DNA of 64,000 nt from MGBC113645 sp036308445. Its GTDB lineage: Bacteria; Bacillota_I; Bacilli_A; Erysipelotrichales; Coprobacillaceae. Within the stretch, counting starts at the first letter, position 1. Every line of letters begins with the position of its first letter. The stretch spans positions 7,354 to 71,353 of the forward strand of contig JAXJVS010000042.1 of the NCBI GenBank assembly GCA_036308445.1. Direction: 5' to 3'. Of the stretch, positions 36,150-45,398 are shown one piece after another. Made by a program: the position numbers and the translations under genes. The notes below the pieces were generated by a model. It was not told where the DNA came from, did not search any database, and was given only the letters and a program-made list of their open reading frames with translations.

Positions 36150-36344
36150 ATCCGATGAAAAAGATTAAATAGTGAAAGTTTGTAGAGAGTTTCTGGCTGG
36201 TGAAAAGAAATAATGGAAACTATGGGACACTTTGGAGGAAGTTATGAGAATAACCGTTAATCGCGTTAAGATATGAGGGCATGCAAAGCATGAACTAAGG
36301 TGGTACCGCGTTAATATAACGTCCTTAGATAGGACGTTTTTTTG
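36150..36344 (+). promoter_or_regulatory. T-box riboswitch upstream of hisS-aspS
   Basis: The antiterminator core AAGGTGGTACCGCG (36297-36310) is followed by a terminator stem AACGTCCT with AGGACGTT (36318-36338) and T7. The specifier region reads GGGACACTTTGGAGG (36224-36238): GAC (Asp, 36226-36228) and CAC (His, 36228-36230) overlap by one base. Both downstream enzymes would be induced when the cognate tRNA is uncharged. Choice between the two codons needs a structural alignment. Confidence 0.92.
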
Positions 36345-36365
36345 TTTATTAAAGGAGGAATAATA

Positions 36366-37646
36366 ATGGCTTATAAAGCACCAAGAGGTACAGTTGATAT
36401 TTTACCTGAAAAATCAGGACAATGGATTAAATTAGAACAATTATTAAGAACTATTAGTGCAAATTATAATGTTAAAGAAATGAGAACACCTATTTTTGAA
36501 CATACTGAATTATTTAATAGAGCAGTAGGTGATACTACAGATGTTGTATCTAAAGAAATGTATACTTTTGAAGATAAGAAAGGTCGTTCAATTACATTAA
36601 GACCAGAAGGAACTGCAGGTATTGCAAGAGCATATGTAGAAAATAAAATGTTTGGTTTACCAGAAAAATTACAGAAAGTATATTATATGGGACCAATGTT
36701 TAGATATGAAAGACCACAAAATGGTAGACAAAGACAATTTCATCAATATGGTGTAGAAATGTTAGGAGTAGAATCACCATATGTAGATGTAGAATGTATG
36801 TTAATGGCTATTACTGTTGTAGAAGCATTGGGTTTAAAAGATGTAAAATTACATATTAATTCTTTAGGTGATAATGAATCTAGAGATGCTTATAGAGAAG
36901 CTTTACAAAATCATTTTAAAGATGCTTTAGGAGATTTATGTTATGATTGCCAGCAAAGATTTGAAAAGAATCCTTTGAGAATTTTAGATTGTAAAGTTGA
37001 TAAAGATCATCCGTTAATGAAAACTGCTCCTAAGACAATTGATTATTTAAGTGAAAATGCAAAAGCTCATTTTGATAAAGTTATTGAATTATTAGATGAT
37101 TTAGAAGTTGATTATGTCATTGATACAAACTTAGTCAGAGGATTAGACTATTATTCTCATACAGTGTTTGAAATTATTTCTGATGATCCTAAATTAGGAG
37201 CAGGAGCTACAGTTGGTGGGGGAGGCCGTTATAATGGCTTAGTTGAAGAATTAGGTGGACCTACTACACCAGGTGTTGGATTTGCGTTTGGTATGGAAAG
37301 ATTATTGATTGCTTTAGGTGATGAGGACGGAGAAGATGAAGGTATTGATGTTTATGTTATGCCTTTAGGAGCTGAGTCTAAAGATTTAGCAATGCAGATT
37401 ATCACTATGCTTAGAGCAAATGGTTTTACTTGTGATATGGATTATTGTGATAGAGGATTAAAAGGACAATTTAAGTCTGCAGATAGAAATCATGCACATT
37501 TTTCAATGATTATTGGTGAAGAAGAAGTGAAAAATGAAGTTGTTAATATGAAATGTAATCATTCTAGAGAACAGACTGTTGTGAAGTTAGAAGATATTGT
37601 TGAATTTATTGAAAATCATTATGAAGGAGGACATGATCATGAATAG
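36366..37646 (+). CDS. hisS: Histidyl-tRNA synthetase
   Basis: Class II synthetase, 426 residues. Motif 2 and His-specific loops: TLRPEGTAGIARAYV, PMFRYERPQNGRQRQFHQ, LVRGLDYYSHTVFEI and GGGGRYNGLVEELGG; C-terminal anticodon domain from about 330. The start at 36366 follows AAAGGAGGAA, right after the T-box terminator. It overlaps aspS by 8 bases. Confidence 0.96.
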   Translation: MAYKAPRGTVDILPEKSGQWIKLEQLLRTISANYNVKEMRTPIFEHTELFNRAVGDTTDVVSKEMYTFEDKKGRSITLRPEGTAGIARAYVENKMFGLPEKLQKVYYMGPMFRYERPQNGRQRQFHQYGVEMLGVESPYVDVECMLMAITVVEALGLKDVKLHINSLGDNESRDAYREALQNHFKDALGDLCYDCQQRFEKNPLRILDCKVDKDHPLMKTAPKTIDYLSENAKAHFDKVIELLDDLEVDYVIDTNLVRGLDYYSHTVFEIISDDPKLGAGATVGGGGRYNGLVEELGGPTTPGVGFAFGMERLLIALGDEDGEDEGIDVYVMPLGAESKDLAMQIITMLRANGFTCDMDYCDRGLKGQFKSADRNHAHFSMIIGEEEVKNEVVNMKCNHSREQTVVKLEDIVEFIENHYEGGHDHE

Positions 37647-39399
37647 AACTCATAATAATGGGGAATTACGAATAGAACATGTAGGTCAAATTGTTGAGTT
37701 GAAAGGCTGGGTAGCAAAGAAAAGAAACTTAGGTTCATTAGTGTTTATTGATTTAAGAGATAGATATGGTTTAACTCAAATTATTGCAGATGAATCTATG
37801 GAAGCTATTACTAAAGAAATTAAGAATGAATTTATTTTACAGGTTAAAGGAAAAGTTGTTGAAAGATCAAATAAAAATCCTAATATGCCTACTGGTGATA
37901 TTGAAATTGAAGCTCAAGAAATTAAGATTATCAATACAGCTAATTTAACACCAATCATTGTGGCTGATGAAACTGATGCTTTAGAAGAAACAAGAATGCA
38001 ATATCGTTATCTTGATTTAAGAAGACCAGTTATGCAAAATAAGATTATTACTAGACATAAGATTGTTCAAAGTATTAGAAATTATTTAAATGATTTAGAT
38101 TTCATTGATGTAGAAACTCCTTATTTAAATAGATCAACACCAGAGGGAGCTAGAGATTTCTTAGTGCCATCTCGTGTACATAAGGGTGATTTCTATGCTT
38201 TGCCACAATCTCCACAGTTATTTAAACAATTATTAATGGTTGCTGGTTTTGAAAGATATTATCAAATCGCTAGATGTTTCAGAGATGAAGATTTAAGAGC
38301 TGATAGACAACCTGAATTTACCCAGGTTGACGTTGAGATGAGTTTTATGACTACTGATGAAATCTTAGAAATCGGTGAAAACATGGTTGCGAAAGTTATA
38401 AAAGATGTTAAAGGTATTGATATTGAATTACCGTTACCTCGTATGACTTGGAAAGAAGCTATGGAAACATATGGTATTGATAAACCTGATGTCCGTTTTG
38501 ATATGAAATTAGTAAACTTAAATGAAACTGTAAAAGATGTTGATTTTATGGTGTTTAAATCAGCGTTAGAAAACAATGGTCATGTTAAAGGGATAAATGT
38601 AAAAGGAGAAGCAGCTAATTATTCTCGTAAGAAAATTGATAAATTGACTGATTTGGCTAAAACATATAAGGCTAAGGGATTAGCTTGGATGAAATTGGTT
38701 AATGGAAAAGCCGAAGGACCTATTGTTAAATTCTTTACAGAAGAACAATTATCTAGATTGTTACAAGTCATGAATGCTGAAGATAATGACTTATTATTAT
38801 TTGTAAGTGATACTAAATATAGTGTCGTATGTGATGCTTTAGCTGCTTTACGTAATCATTTGGGTAAAGAATTAAAATTATATGATCCAGAAAGCTTAGG
38901 GCTATTATGGGTAGTTGATTTCCCAATGTTTGAATATGATGATGAAACACAAAGATATTATGCAACTCACCATCCATTTACTAGACCTAAAGATAGTGAT
39001 ATTGATAAGATTGAAAATGATCCTGCTCATTGTTTAGCTGATGCTTATGATATTGTTATGAATGGTTTTGAATTAGGTGGTGGATCTCAAAGAATCTACG
39101 AACAAGATTTACAGCAAAGAGCATTTAAAGCATTAAGCTTAACTGATGAACAAGTTGAAAATAAATTTGGCTGGTTCGTAGATGCTTTAAAATATGGTAC
39201 ACCTCCTCATGGTGGATTTGCATTAGGTTTAGATAGACTTGCAATGTTATTGACTAACAGTGATTCTATTAGAGATGTTATAGCATTCCCTAAAAATGCA
39301 AGTGCAAGCTGTCCTATGTCAAAAGCTCCTAATAGTGTAGATAATGATCAGTTAGTTGAACTTGGAATTGAGGCTACTAAAAATGAATCAAAGAATTAA
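37639..39399 (+). CDS. aspS: Aspartyl-tRNA synthetase
   Basis: Class IIb synthetase of the bacterial type, 586 residues: OB-fold anticodon domain first (ELKGWVAKKRNLGSLVFIDLR), catalytic motifs FIDVETPYLNRSTPEGARD, RCFRDEDLRADRQPEFTQVD and GFALGLDRLAMLL, with an inserted GAD domain (about 285-425). ATG 37639 sits 8 bases after AGGAGG; the closer ATG at 37633 has poor spacing. Shares the T-box leader with hisS, a pairing also known in Bacillus. Confidence 0.96.
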   Translation: MNRTHNNGELRIEHVGQIVELKGWVAKKRNLGSLVFIDLRDRYGLTQIIADESMEAITKEIKNEFILQVKGKVVERSNKNPNMPTGDIEIEAQEIKIINTANLTPIIVADETDALEETRMQYRYLDLRRPVMQNKIITRHKIVQSIRNYLNDLDFIDVETPYLNRSTPEGARDFLVPSRVHKGDFYALPQSPQLFKQLLMVAGFERYYQIARCFRDEDLRADRQPEFTQVDVEMSFMTTDEILEIGENMVAKVIKDVKGIDIELPLPRMTWKEAMETYGIDKPDVRFDMKLVNLNETVKDVDFMVFKSALENNGHVKGINVKGEAANYSRKKIDKLTDLAKTYKAKGLAWMKLVNGKAEGPIVKFFTEEQLSRLLQVMNAEDNDLLLFVSDTKYSVVCDALAALRNHLGKELKLYDPESLGLLWVVDFPMFEYDDETQRYYATHHPFTRPKDSDIDKIENDPAHCLADAYDIVMNGFELGGGSQRIYEQDLQQRAFKALSLTDEQVENKFGWFVDALKYGTPPHGGFALGLDRLAMLLTNSDSIRDVIAFPKNASASCPMSKAPNSVDNDQLVELGIEATKNESKN

Positions 39400-40462
39400 T
39401 AAAGTTTTAGATGAGATGGCTAGTAGAGGAATTGATCACTTAATTATTAGTGATCCTTCTTCTATTGATTATTTAATTGGTTATAAAAATAATCCTGGTG
39501 AAAGAATGTATGTTTTATTATTGACATTAGATGGTAAACATACAATCTTCTTGAATGATTTATTCTATTTAAATCAGAAATTAGATGTTGATATTGTCTG
39601 GTATAATGATACAGATAATTATGTAGAAATTTTAGCTCAATATTTACAAGAGGCAAACTGTATTGGTGTAGATAAATTTTGGAATGCCAAATTCTTGTTG
39701 CCATTAATGGGGCTTGCAAATGAAGAAACTTGTTTTGAATTAGGTTCTATCTGTGTTGATTATGTTCGTATGAAAAAAGATGAACAAGAACAAGCTTTAA
39801 TGATTAAGGCGAGTCAGATTAATGATCAAGCGATTGATAAAATGATTGAACTTTGTGCAACAGGAAAATATAGTGAAAAAGAAGTATCGGTTCAATTGGC
39901 TGATATTTATAGAAGCTTAGGTTCTGATGATAATTCTTTTATGCCAATTGTTGCTTATGGATCAAATTGTGCTGACACTCATCATATGGGTGATGATACA
40001 ATGCTAAAGGCTGGAGATAGTATTATCATTGATATGGGATGCCTTTATAAAGGATATTGTAGTGATATGACAAGAACTGTATTTTATAAAGAAGTAAGTG
40101 AGGAAGCGAAGAGAGTTTATGAATTAGTAAGAAAAGCTAATGAAGCGGCTGAAGCTATGATTAAACCTGGTGTAAAGCTTTGTGATATTGATAAATGTGC
40201 TAGAGATATGATTAAAGATGGTGGTTTTGTTGCTGAATTTAATCATCGTTTAGGACATTTTATTGGTAGAGATGTTCATGAGTATGGTGATGTTTCTGCT
40301 TCTTTTGATATGGTGGTTGAAGAAGGTATGATTTTCTCTATTGAACCAGGTGTTTATATTCAGGGACAATTTGGTGTAAGAGTTGAAGATCTGGTTTTAG
40401 TAACTAAGGATGGATGTAAAGTTTTAAATAGTTATTCTAAAGATTTAAAAGTTGTTGGTTAA
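39383..40462 (+). CDS. M24-family Xaa-Pro aminopeptidase
   Basis: Cytosolic metallopeptidase removing N-terminal residues before proline. The 359-residue protein has a creatinase-like N-domain followed by the pita-bread fold. All five metal ligands are visible: Asp in SIIIDMGCLYKGYCSD, Asp in SDMTRT, His in FNHRLGHFIGRDVHEYG, Glu in FSIEPGVY and Glu in GVRVEDLVLV. It starts at 39383 inside the aspS end (17-base overlap), so it is probably translationally coupled and under the same T-box. Confidence 0.9.
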   Translation: MNQRINKVLDEMASRGIDHLIISDPSSIDYLIGYKNNPGERMYVLLLTLDGKHTIFLNDLFYLNQKLDVDIVWYNDTDNYVEILAQYLQEANCIGVDKFWNAKFLLPLMGLANEETCFELGSICVDYVRMKKDEQEQALMIKASQINDQAIDKMIELCATGKYSEKEVSVQLADIYRSLGSDDNSFMPIVAYGSNCADTHHMGDDTMLKAGDSIIIDMGCLYKGYCSDMTRTVFYKEVSEEAKRVYELVRKANEAAEAMIKPGVKLCDIDKCARDMIKDGGFVAEFNHRLGHFIGRDVHEYGDVSASFDMVVEEGMIFSIEPGVYIQGQFGVRVEDLVLVTKDGCKVLNSYSKDLKVVG

Positions 40463-40481
40463 GAGAAATCTTAACCTTTTT
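40457..40481 (+). terminator. Terminator of the hisS-aspS-peptidase operon
   Basis: GGTTAAGA, GAAA loop, TCTTAACC and T5, overlapping the peptidase stop. Confidence 0.85.
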
Positions 40482-40519
40482 GTTTATCTTCTTTTTTTAG
40501 AGATGTATAATTTATAAAA

Positions 40520-41884
40520 ATGAGGAAAAACAATAATGATTTTACAAAAGGTTCAGTAAAAAAATATATTTTAAATATTGCTGGACCAATGATTATCGCA
40601 CAGTTGATTAATGTTTTATATAATGTTATAGATCGTATATATATAGGCTGAATTCCTGAAATTTCTACTCTTGCCATAGGTGGTTTAGGTTTATGTTTAC
40701 CACTTGTTTCAATTATTATTGCTTTTGCTAGTCTAATAGGTACGGGTGTTTCACCATTATGCTCTATTGCTAGAGGAAAGGGGAATATAGATGAAGCGGA
40801 AGAAATTATGGGAAATTCTTTTGTTCTCCTTGTTTTTTTGTTTTGGTTATGGTTTTAGCTTTTCTTTTTAAAGAACCGATATTATGGTTATTAGGTGCAA
40901 GTGATGATACTTTCTTATATGCTAATCAATATATTACAAATTATCTTTTCGGTACTTTGTTTGTATTGGTAGGACTTGGGATGAATAGTTTCATTAATAG
41001 TCAAGGGTTTTCCAAAATAGGGATGATAACTGTGCTGATTGGTGCTGTTTTAAATATTATTCTTGATCCATTATTTATTTTTATATTTGATACGGGAGTA
41101 AGGGGTGCTGCACTTTCTACTGTTATTTCTCAGATGTTATCTGCTTTATGGACTTTTCAATTTTTAGTTGGTAATAATACGCTTCTTAAGTTGAGAAAAG
41201 ATAAGCTGAAACTTAATTGGTTTTATGTAAAGAAAATTGTCTCTTTAGGTATGGCGGGTTTTATGATGGTTATCACAAATTCTATTGTAACTATAGTATG
41301 TAATTCTACTTTATCAATGTACGGTGGAGATATTTATATAGCAATTATGACAATAATCAATTCTATAAGAGAAGTTGCATCTTTACCAGGACAAAATATT
41401 GCTAATGCATCACAACCTGTGCTTGGGTATAATTACGGAGTAAAATGTTATAAAAGAGTTTTAGAAGGCATTAAATTTACAACGATGACAGCATTTTTAG
41501 CTATGTTAGTATTTTGGCTAGGAATAAATTTTTTTTCCAGTTCAATTGATGAAAATATTTACTAATGATTTTCATATGATTAGTCATGGTGTAACAGCTA
41601 TTAGATTGTATTTCTTTGGTTTTTATATGATGGCTTTTCAAATGAGCGGTCAAGCGGTTGCAGTGGGTTTAGGAAAATCAAAACAAGCTATCTTCTTTTC
41701 TATATTCAGAAAGATTATAATTGTTGTTCCTCTTACTATCATTTTACCTAAGATCATTGGTATAAATGCTGTATTTATTGCTGAAGCTATTAGTAATTTT
41801 ATAGGTGGCAGTGCATGTTATATAACAATGTGGTTTACAATTGGCAAAAAATTAAAAAACACGGTTTCCCGTGTTTATTCTTGA
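40520..41884 (+). pseudogene. MATE-family multidrug efflux gene with a TGA and two frameshifts
   Basis: About 450 residues of a MATE transporter can be stitched together. Frame one (MRKNNNDFTKGSVKKYILN...) reaches an in-frame TGA at about 40649-40651, where relatives have Arg in YIGRIPEI. It then continues to a T-rich tract near 40830 where the frame shifts to VMVLAFLFKEPILWLLGASD, and after a T8 run near 41530 it shifts again to PVQLMKIFTNDFHMI. TGA serves as stop elsewhere in the window, so this is not recoding. At least the TGA does not look like a homopolymer artefact, so the gene is probably dead. Confidence 0.85.
41857..41876. terminator. Hairpin between MATE pseudogene and the 43-residue gene
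   Basis: AAACACGG, loop TTTC, CCGTGTTT. Lies at the convergent ends and overlaps the stop of the minus-strand gene. Confidence 0.7.
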
Positions 41885-42006
41885 GCATTTGAATTGTTTT
41901 GGTATTTATTGCTCATTAATCCATCTTCAGCACTAGAGTTAGCTTGCTGATTTTGGTTATACCCTTTGTTTTGATTTTGTTTGTTTTTTGAATTTTTGTG
42001 ACTCAT
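41875..42006 (-). CDS. 43-residue Asn/Gln/Lys-rich hydrophilic protein
   Basis: Begins at ATG 42006 behind a textbook AAAAAGGAG ribosome site with 8-base spacing and runs to TAA 41875-41877. The product starts MSHKNSKNKQNQNKGYNQNQ and is almost wholly polar, with no Cys, Trp or hydrophobic stretch. It ends in a terminator hairpin. Composition and size recall small proteins of spores or of desiccation response, but no family is recognised and the function is unknown. Confidence 0.65.
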   Translation of the reverse strand: MSHKNSKNKQNQNKGYNQNQQANSSAEDGLMSNKYQNNSNAQE

Positions 42007-42127
42007 AATTATTTCTCCTTTTTGTCCTTGGACAATATTATTATGGCCAGAAAATTTATGTTTATGAAAAAAATTTTATATATTAAAATGTTTCTATTTA
42101 TGATAAAATAGTAATGAGGTGACAAAT

Positions 42128-43435
42128 ATGTATTATTTTATTGGAATTAAAGGTTCTGGAATGGCTTCATTAGCTTTGATTTTATATGATTTAGGTTATG
42201 AAGTTGCTGGAAGTGATATTGATAAATATATTTTTATTGAAGAAGATTTAAGAAAGAAAGGAATTCCTATTTATTCATTTAATAAAGATAATATTAAAGA
42301 TGGATATCATGTGATAATAGGAAATGCTTTTGATGAATCAAATGAAGAAGTAAAAGCCGCTAAAGAAAATCCAAATGTTATTACCCATACATATTATGAT
42401 TTTTTAGGACATTTAATGAATCGATATGTATCTGTAGGTATTGCTGGTACACATGGAAAAACAACAACTACTGGTATGGCTTATCATTTGTTTGAAGAAT
42501 ATGATAAGACTTCTGTTTTAATTGGTGATGGAACTGGTCATGCAGTTAATGACAGTAAATATTTCATAGCTGAGACATGTGAATATATGGATCATTTTTT
42601 ACATTATTATCCTAATTATGTTATTATTAATAATATTGAAATGGATCATGTTGATTATTTTAAATCAATGGAACAATATAAAAAGTCCTTTGAAACTTAT
42701 GCTAATCAGGCTAAAGATACAGTTATTATTTGGGGAGATGATCCTCATCTACCGACTTTAAATTATACGAAGAGAGTTGTTAAGTTTGGTTTGAAAGATA
42801 GTAATGATGTTGTTGCTAGAAATGTTATTAATAATGATCATGGTTTATCTTTTGATGTTTATATTCATAAGGAATTATTTGGTCATTTTAATTTACCATT
42901 CTTTGGTATGCATATGTTATATAATTCATTAGCAGTCCTCACTTTGGGATATTTAGAAGGTATGGATGCTGATTATATTGAAGAAAGATTATCTACATTT
43001 GAAGGAGTTAAACGTCGTTATACAGTTAAAGAAGTTGGAAACTGTATATATGTTGATGATTATGCACATCATCCTACTGCTGTAAAATATGTTATTGAAG
43101 CAACAAGAACAAGATATCCTGGTAAAAAGATTGTGGCTTTATTTAAACCTGATCGTTTTTCAAGAATTGCTCGTTTTGCTAAAGAGTTTGCTCAGGCAAT
43201 GGATAGTGCTGATTATCCATTTTTATGTCATTTTCCTGAAAATGCAAAAAAAGAAGAAGGTATTGATATAGATATTACTGAAATTGGGCAATATATACCT
43301 AGAGCGAAAATTATTAAAGAAGATGAAGAAGCAGCTAAGATGTTAGCTCAATATGATAATGTTGTTTATTTGTTTATGAGCAGTAAAGATATTTACAAAT
43401 TAGAGGAAAAAGTTATAGCTCAAAAAAAGTTATAA
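42128..43435 (+). CDS. murC: UDP-N-acetylmuramate--L-alanine ligase
   Basis: Cytosolic peptidoglycan precursor ligase. The 435-residue protein has the N-terminal GIKGSGMASLA UDP-binding loop, ATPase P-loop GTHGKTTTT, IEMDHVDYF, and VDDYAHHPTAVK. The start at 42128 follows GAGGTGA (a GTG at 42119 is inside that site). The ytxG-ytxH genes follow as in Bacillus, supporting the call. Confidence 0.94.
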   Translation: MYYFIGIKGSGMASLALILYDLGYEVAGSDIDKYIFIEEDLRKKGIPIYSFNKDNIKDGYHVIIGNAFDESNEEVKAAKENPNVITHTYYDFLGHLMNRYVSVGIAGTHGKTTTTGMAYHLFEEYDKTSVLIGDGTGHAVNDSKYFIAETCEYMDHFLHYYPNYVIINNIEMDHVDYFKSMEQYKKSFETYANQAKDTVIIWGDDPHLPTLNYTKRVVKFGLKDSNDVVARNVINNDHGLSFDVYIHKELFGHFNLPFFGMHMLYNSLAVLTLGYLEGMDADYIEERLSTFEGVKRRYTVKEVGNCIYVDDYAHHPTAVKYVIEATRTRYPGKKIVALFKPDRFSRIARFAKEFAQAMDSADYPFLCHFPENAKKEEGIDIDITEIGQYIPRAKIIKEDEEAAKMLAQYDNVVYLFMSSKDIYKLEEKVIAQKKL

Positions 43436-43467
43436 TTATTATATAAATAGTATAGAAAGGAGAGACT

Positions 43468-43770
43468 ATGAATTACGTTGATTTATGTACATGTTTTTTA
43501 ATTTTATCTGGTGCTTTTGCATTGATTTGTCTAGGGGTATTATTGCTTAAAACTTCTTCTACAATGAAAGAAGTTACAGCGATGCTTCAAGTTTTACAAA
43601 TCACATTAGATAAAGCTAATAAGACTTTAGATGATATTAATGTGAAATTGGATATGCTTAATGCTCCAGTAGAAATGGTGAGTGGTTTCTTTAATCGTGA
43701 CCGTGCTCGTAATGGATTTTTAGCTAGTATAATGGCTGCTAAATCTATGTTTAAAAAGAAATCAAAATAA
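43468..43770 (+). CDS. ytxG: DUF948 membrane protein (YtxG-like)
   Basis: 100 residues: one N-terminal membrane helix (about 9-28), then a coiled-coil stretch (about 32-70, regular Leu spacing) and a basic end. Matches DUF948 by layout and by its place between murC and ytxH. Spaced for AAAGGAG. Possible envelope or stress role; not known. Confidence 0.75.
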   Translation: MNYVDLCTCFLILSGAFALICLGVLLLKTSSTMKEVTAMLQVLQITLDKANKTLDDINVKLDMLNAPVEMVSGFFNRDRARNGFLASIMAAKSMFKKKSK

Positions 43771-43784
43771 AAGGAGAGAATTAA

Positions 43785-44267
43785 ATGAAATTAGGAAAAT
43801 TTATTTTAGGATTAGGAATTGGAGCAGTTGCTGGATTATTATTAGCTCCTAAAAAAGGTAGTGAATTAAGGGAAGATATTAAGAATGAATCTTTAAAGGT
43901 TTATGAAAATGTAAAGAATATGTCTAAAGAAGATATCGAATCTGCTTTAGGAAAAACAATTGAATCTGTAAAAAAATCAGTGGATGAGTTTGATGTTGAA
44001 GAATTTAAAGATACTGCTAAAACAAAATTAAATGAATTAGAAACAAAATTAGAAGATTTTGCTGAAAAAGTAAAAGATTCAGAAAAATATACTCAAGTAA
44101 GAGATGGAGTTATTGAAGTTACAGATAAAGTTAATTCTAAAATTGAAGAAATGAAATCAAAAGTATTAGAATCAAATTTTGTAGAAAAAGATTTAGTGGA
44201 TTTGTCGGAAGAAATCGATGCTGTTGAAGAAAAATTAGAAGAAATGATTGAAGAAATTACTGAATAA
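43785..44267 (+). CDS. ytxH: YtxH-domain protein
   Basis: 160 residues. The N-terminus GKFILGLGIGAVAGLLLAPKKGSELRED is the YtxH signature, one membrane helix followed by LLAPKKG. The remaining 125 residues are highly charged and helical, probably a coiled coil in the cytoplasm. Follows ytxG by 14 bases with ribosome site AAAGGAG and overlaps the start of ccpA. Confidence 0.85.
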   Translation: MKLGKFILGLGIGAVAGLLLAPKKGSELREDIKNESLKVYENVKNMSKEDIESALGKTIESVKKSVDEFDVEEFKDTAKTKLNELETKLEDFAEKVKDSEKYTQVRDGVIEVTDKVNSKIEEMKSKVLESNFVEKDLVDLSEEIDAVEEKLEEMIEEITE

Positions 44268-45274
44268 TGGCAAAAAAGGTTACAATATATGACGTTGCTA
44301 CTGAGGCTGGTGTCTCTTTAGCAACTGTTTCTCGTGTTATTAACGGTTCAAATGTTGTTAAACCTCAAACACGTGATAAAGTTTTAGAAACAATTCAACG
44401 TTTAGATTTCAAACCGAATCAGATTGCAAGAGGTCTTGCAACAAGTAAAACAACAACAATCGCAGTTGTTTTCCCTCAATCATTGTTTGCTCATGTTAAA
44501 AATATGATTGGTGGTATAGGGGATACAAGTAGAAGATTAGATTATAATGTAAGTATTTATACAACTGAAGATCTTGGAGATGGTGATCCAAGTGAAAGTG
44601 TTATTGAAAAAGTTGTAAAATCGAGAGCTGATGGAGTTGTATTATTTAATAGTAATCAAATTGATGAACACATTGCTTTATGTGAAAAGTATAAAATTCC
44701 GACTGTTGTTATTGGAAAAAAAGTATCAAATGAGTTTATGGGCTCTATTTATGTAGATGCTAAAAAGATTGCTTTTGAACTTATAGATAGTTTTTTGAGA
44801 AAAGGAAAAAAAGATGTTTTATTTATCCATCAATTGCAGAATCTTGTTAGTTCTTCTGATTTGTGTGATGGAATTAGAGAAGCTTATAAACATCATGGTT
44901 TGACTTTTAATGAGGACAATATTATGAAAACTTCTCATCATTATGAAAAAAGTTATCCTCAATTAAAAGATTATTTTAAAACCCAGAAACATGATGTTGT
45001 TTTTACAAGCTATGATAAAGAAGGTGTTGCTGTTGTTAATGCGGCAATAGATAATGGTATTAAAGTTCCTGAAGAAATGGAAGTTGTAGGAATGATGAAT
45101 ACTAGTTATTCTATTATGTCTAGACCTACTTTGTCTACTATTCATGTTCCTGTTTATGATATGGGTGCTTTGGCTATTCGATTATTAACAAAAATTTTAA
45201 ATGATGAAGATATTGATAGTAAAGAAGTGTCATTACATTATTTATTTATGAAAAGAGATACTACTAATATTTAA
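44267..45274 (+). CDS. ccpA: LacI-family regulator, likely CcpA
   Basis: 335 residues: an N-terminal helix-turn-helix VTIYDVATEAGVSLATVSRVING with the family hinge (ARGLATSKTTTIAVVFP), then a periplasmic-binding-protein-like core. The LATVSRVIN recognition segment and the location beside ytxG-ytxH, as in Bacillus, favour CcpA, the carbon catabolite regulator activated by HPr-Ser-P. The ATG overlaps the ytxH TAA (TAATG). Another sugar-specific LacI member is possible. Confidence 0.8.
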   Translation: MAKKVTIYDVATEAGVSLATVSRVINGSNVVKPQTRDKVLETIQRLDFKPNQIARGLATSKTTTIAVVFPQSLFAHVKNMIGGIGDTSRRLDYNVSIYTTEDLGDGDPSESVIEKVVKSRADGVVLFNSNQIDEHIALCEKYKIPTVVIGKKVSNEFMGSIYVDAKKIAFELIDSFLRKGKKDVLFIHQLQNLVSSSDLCDGIREAYKHHGLTFNEDNIMKTSHHYEKSYPQLKDYFKTQKHDVVFTSYDKEGVAVVNAAIDNGIKVPEEMEVVGMMNTSYSIMSRPTLSTIHVPVYDMGALAIRLLTKILNDEDIDSKEVSLHYLFMKRDTTNI

Positions 45275-45299
45275 GAACTTCTAATAGGAGTTCTTTTTC
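45273..45299 (+). terminator. Terminator after ccpA
   Basis: AAGAACTTC, loop TAATA, GGAGTTCTT (one G-T pair) and a T5 run. Confidence 0.8.
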
Positions 45300-45345
45300 T
45301 TATAAGTAAAAATATTTGTCTTTTTAAAAATACAAATGTCGAATA

Positions 45346-45374
45346 GTGACTAAAATGTTCTTGTATGATATAAT
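45346..45374 (+). promoter_or_regulatory. Promoter for the dprA-like operon
   Basis: GTGACT at 45346, 17-bp spacer, extended -10 TGATATAAT at 45366-45374. Confidence 0.6.
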
Positions 45375-45398
45375 GTTTACGTTAAGGAGGTTAAAGAA

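Noticed and set aside
40520..41884. TGA read as Trp or selenocysteine in the MATE gene
   Set aside because: TGA ends normal genes here, no SECIS-like element was seen, and the gene carries two further frame breaks.
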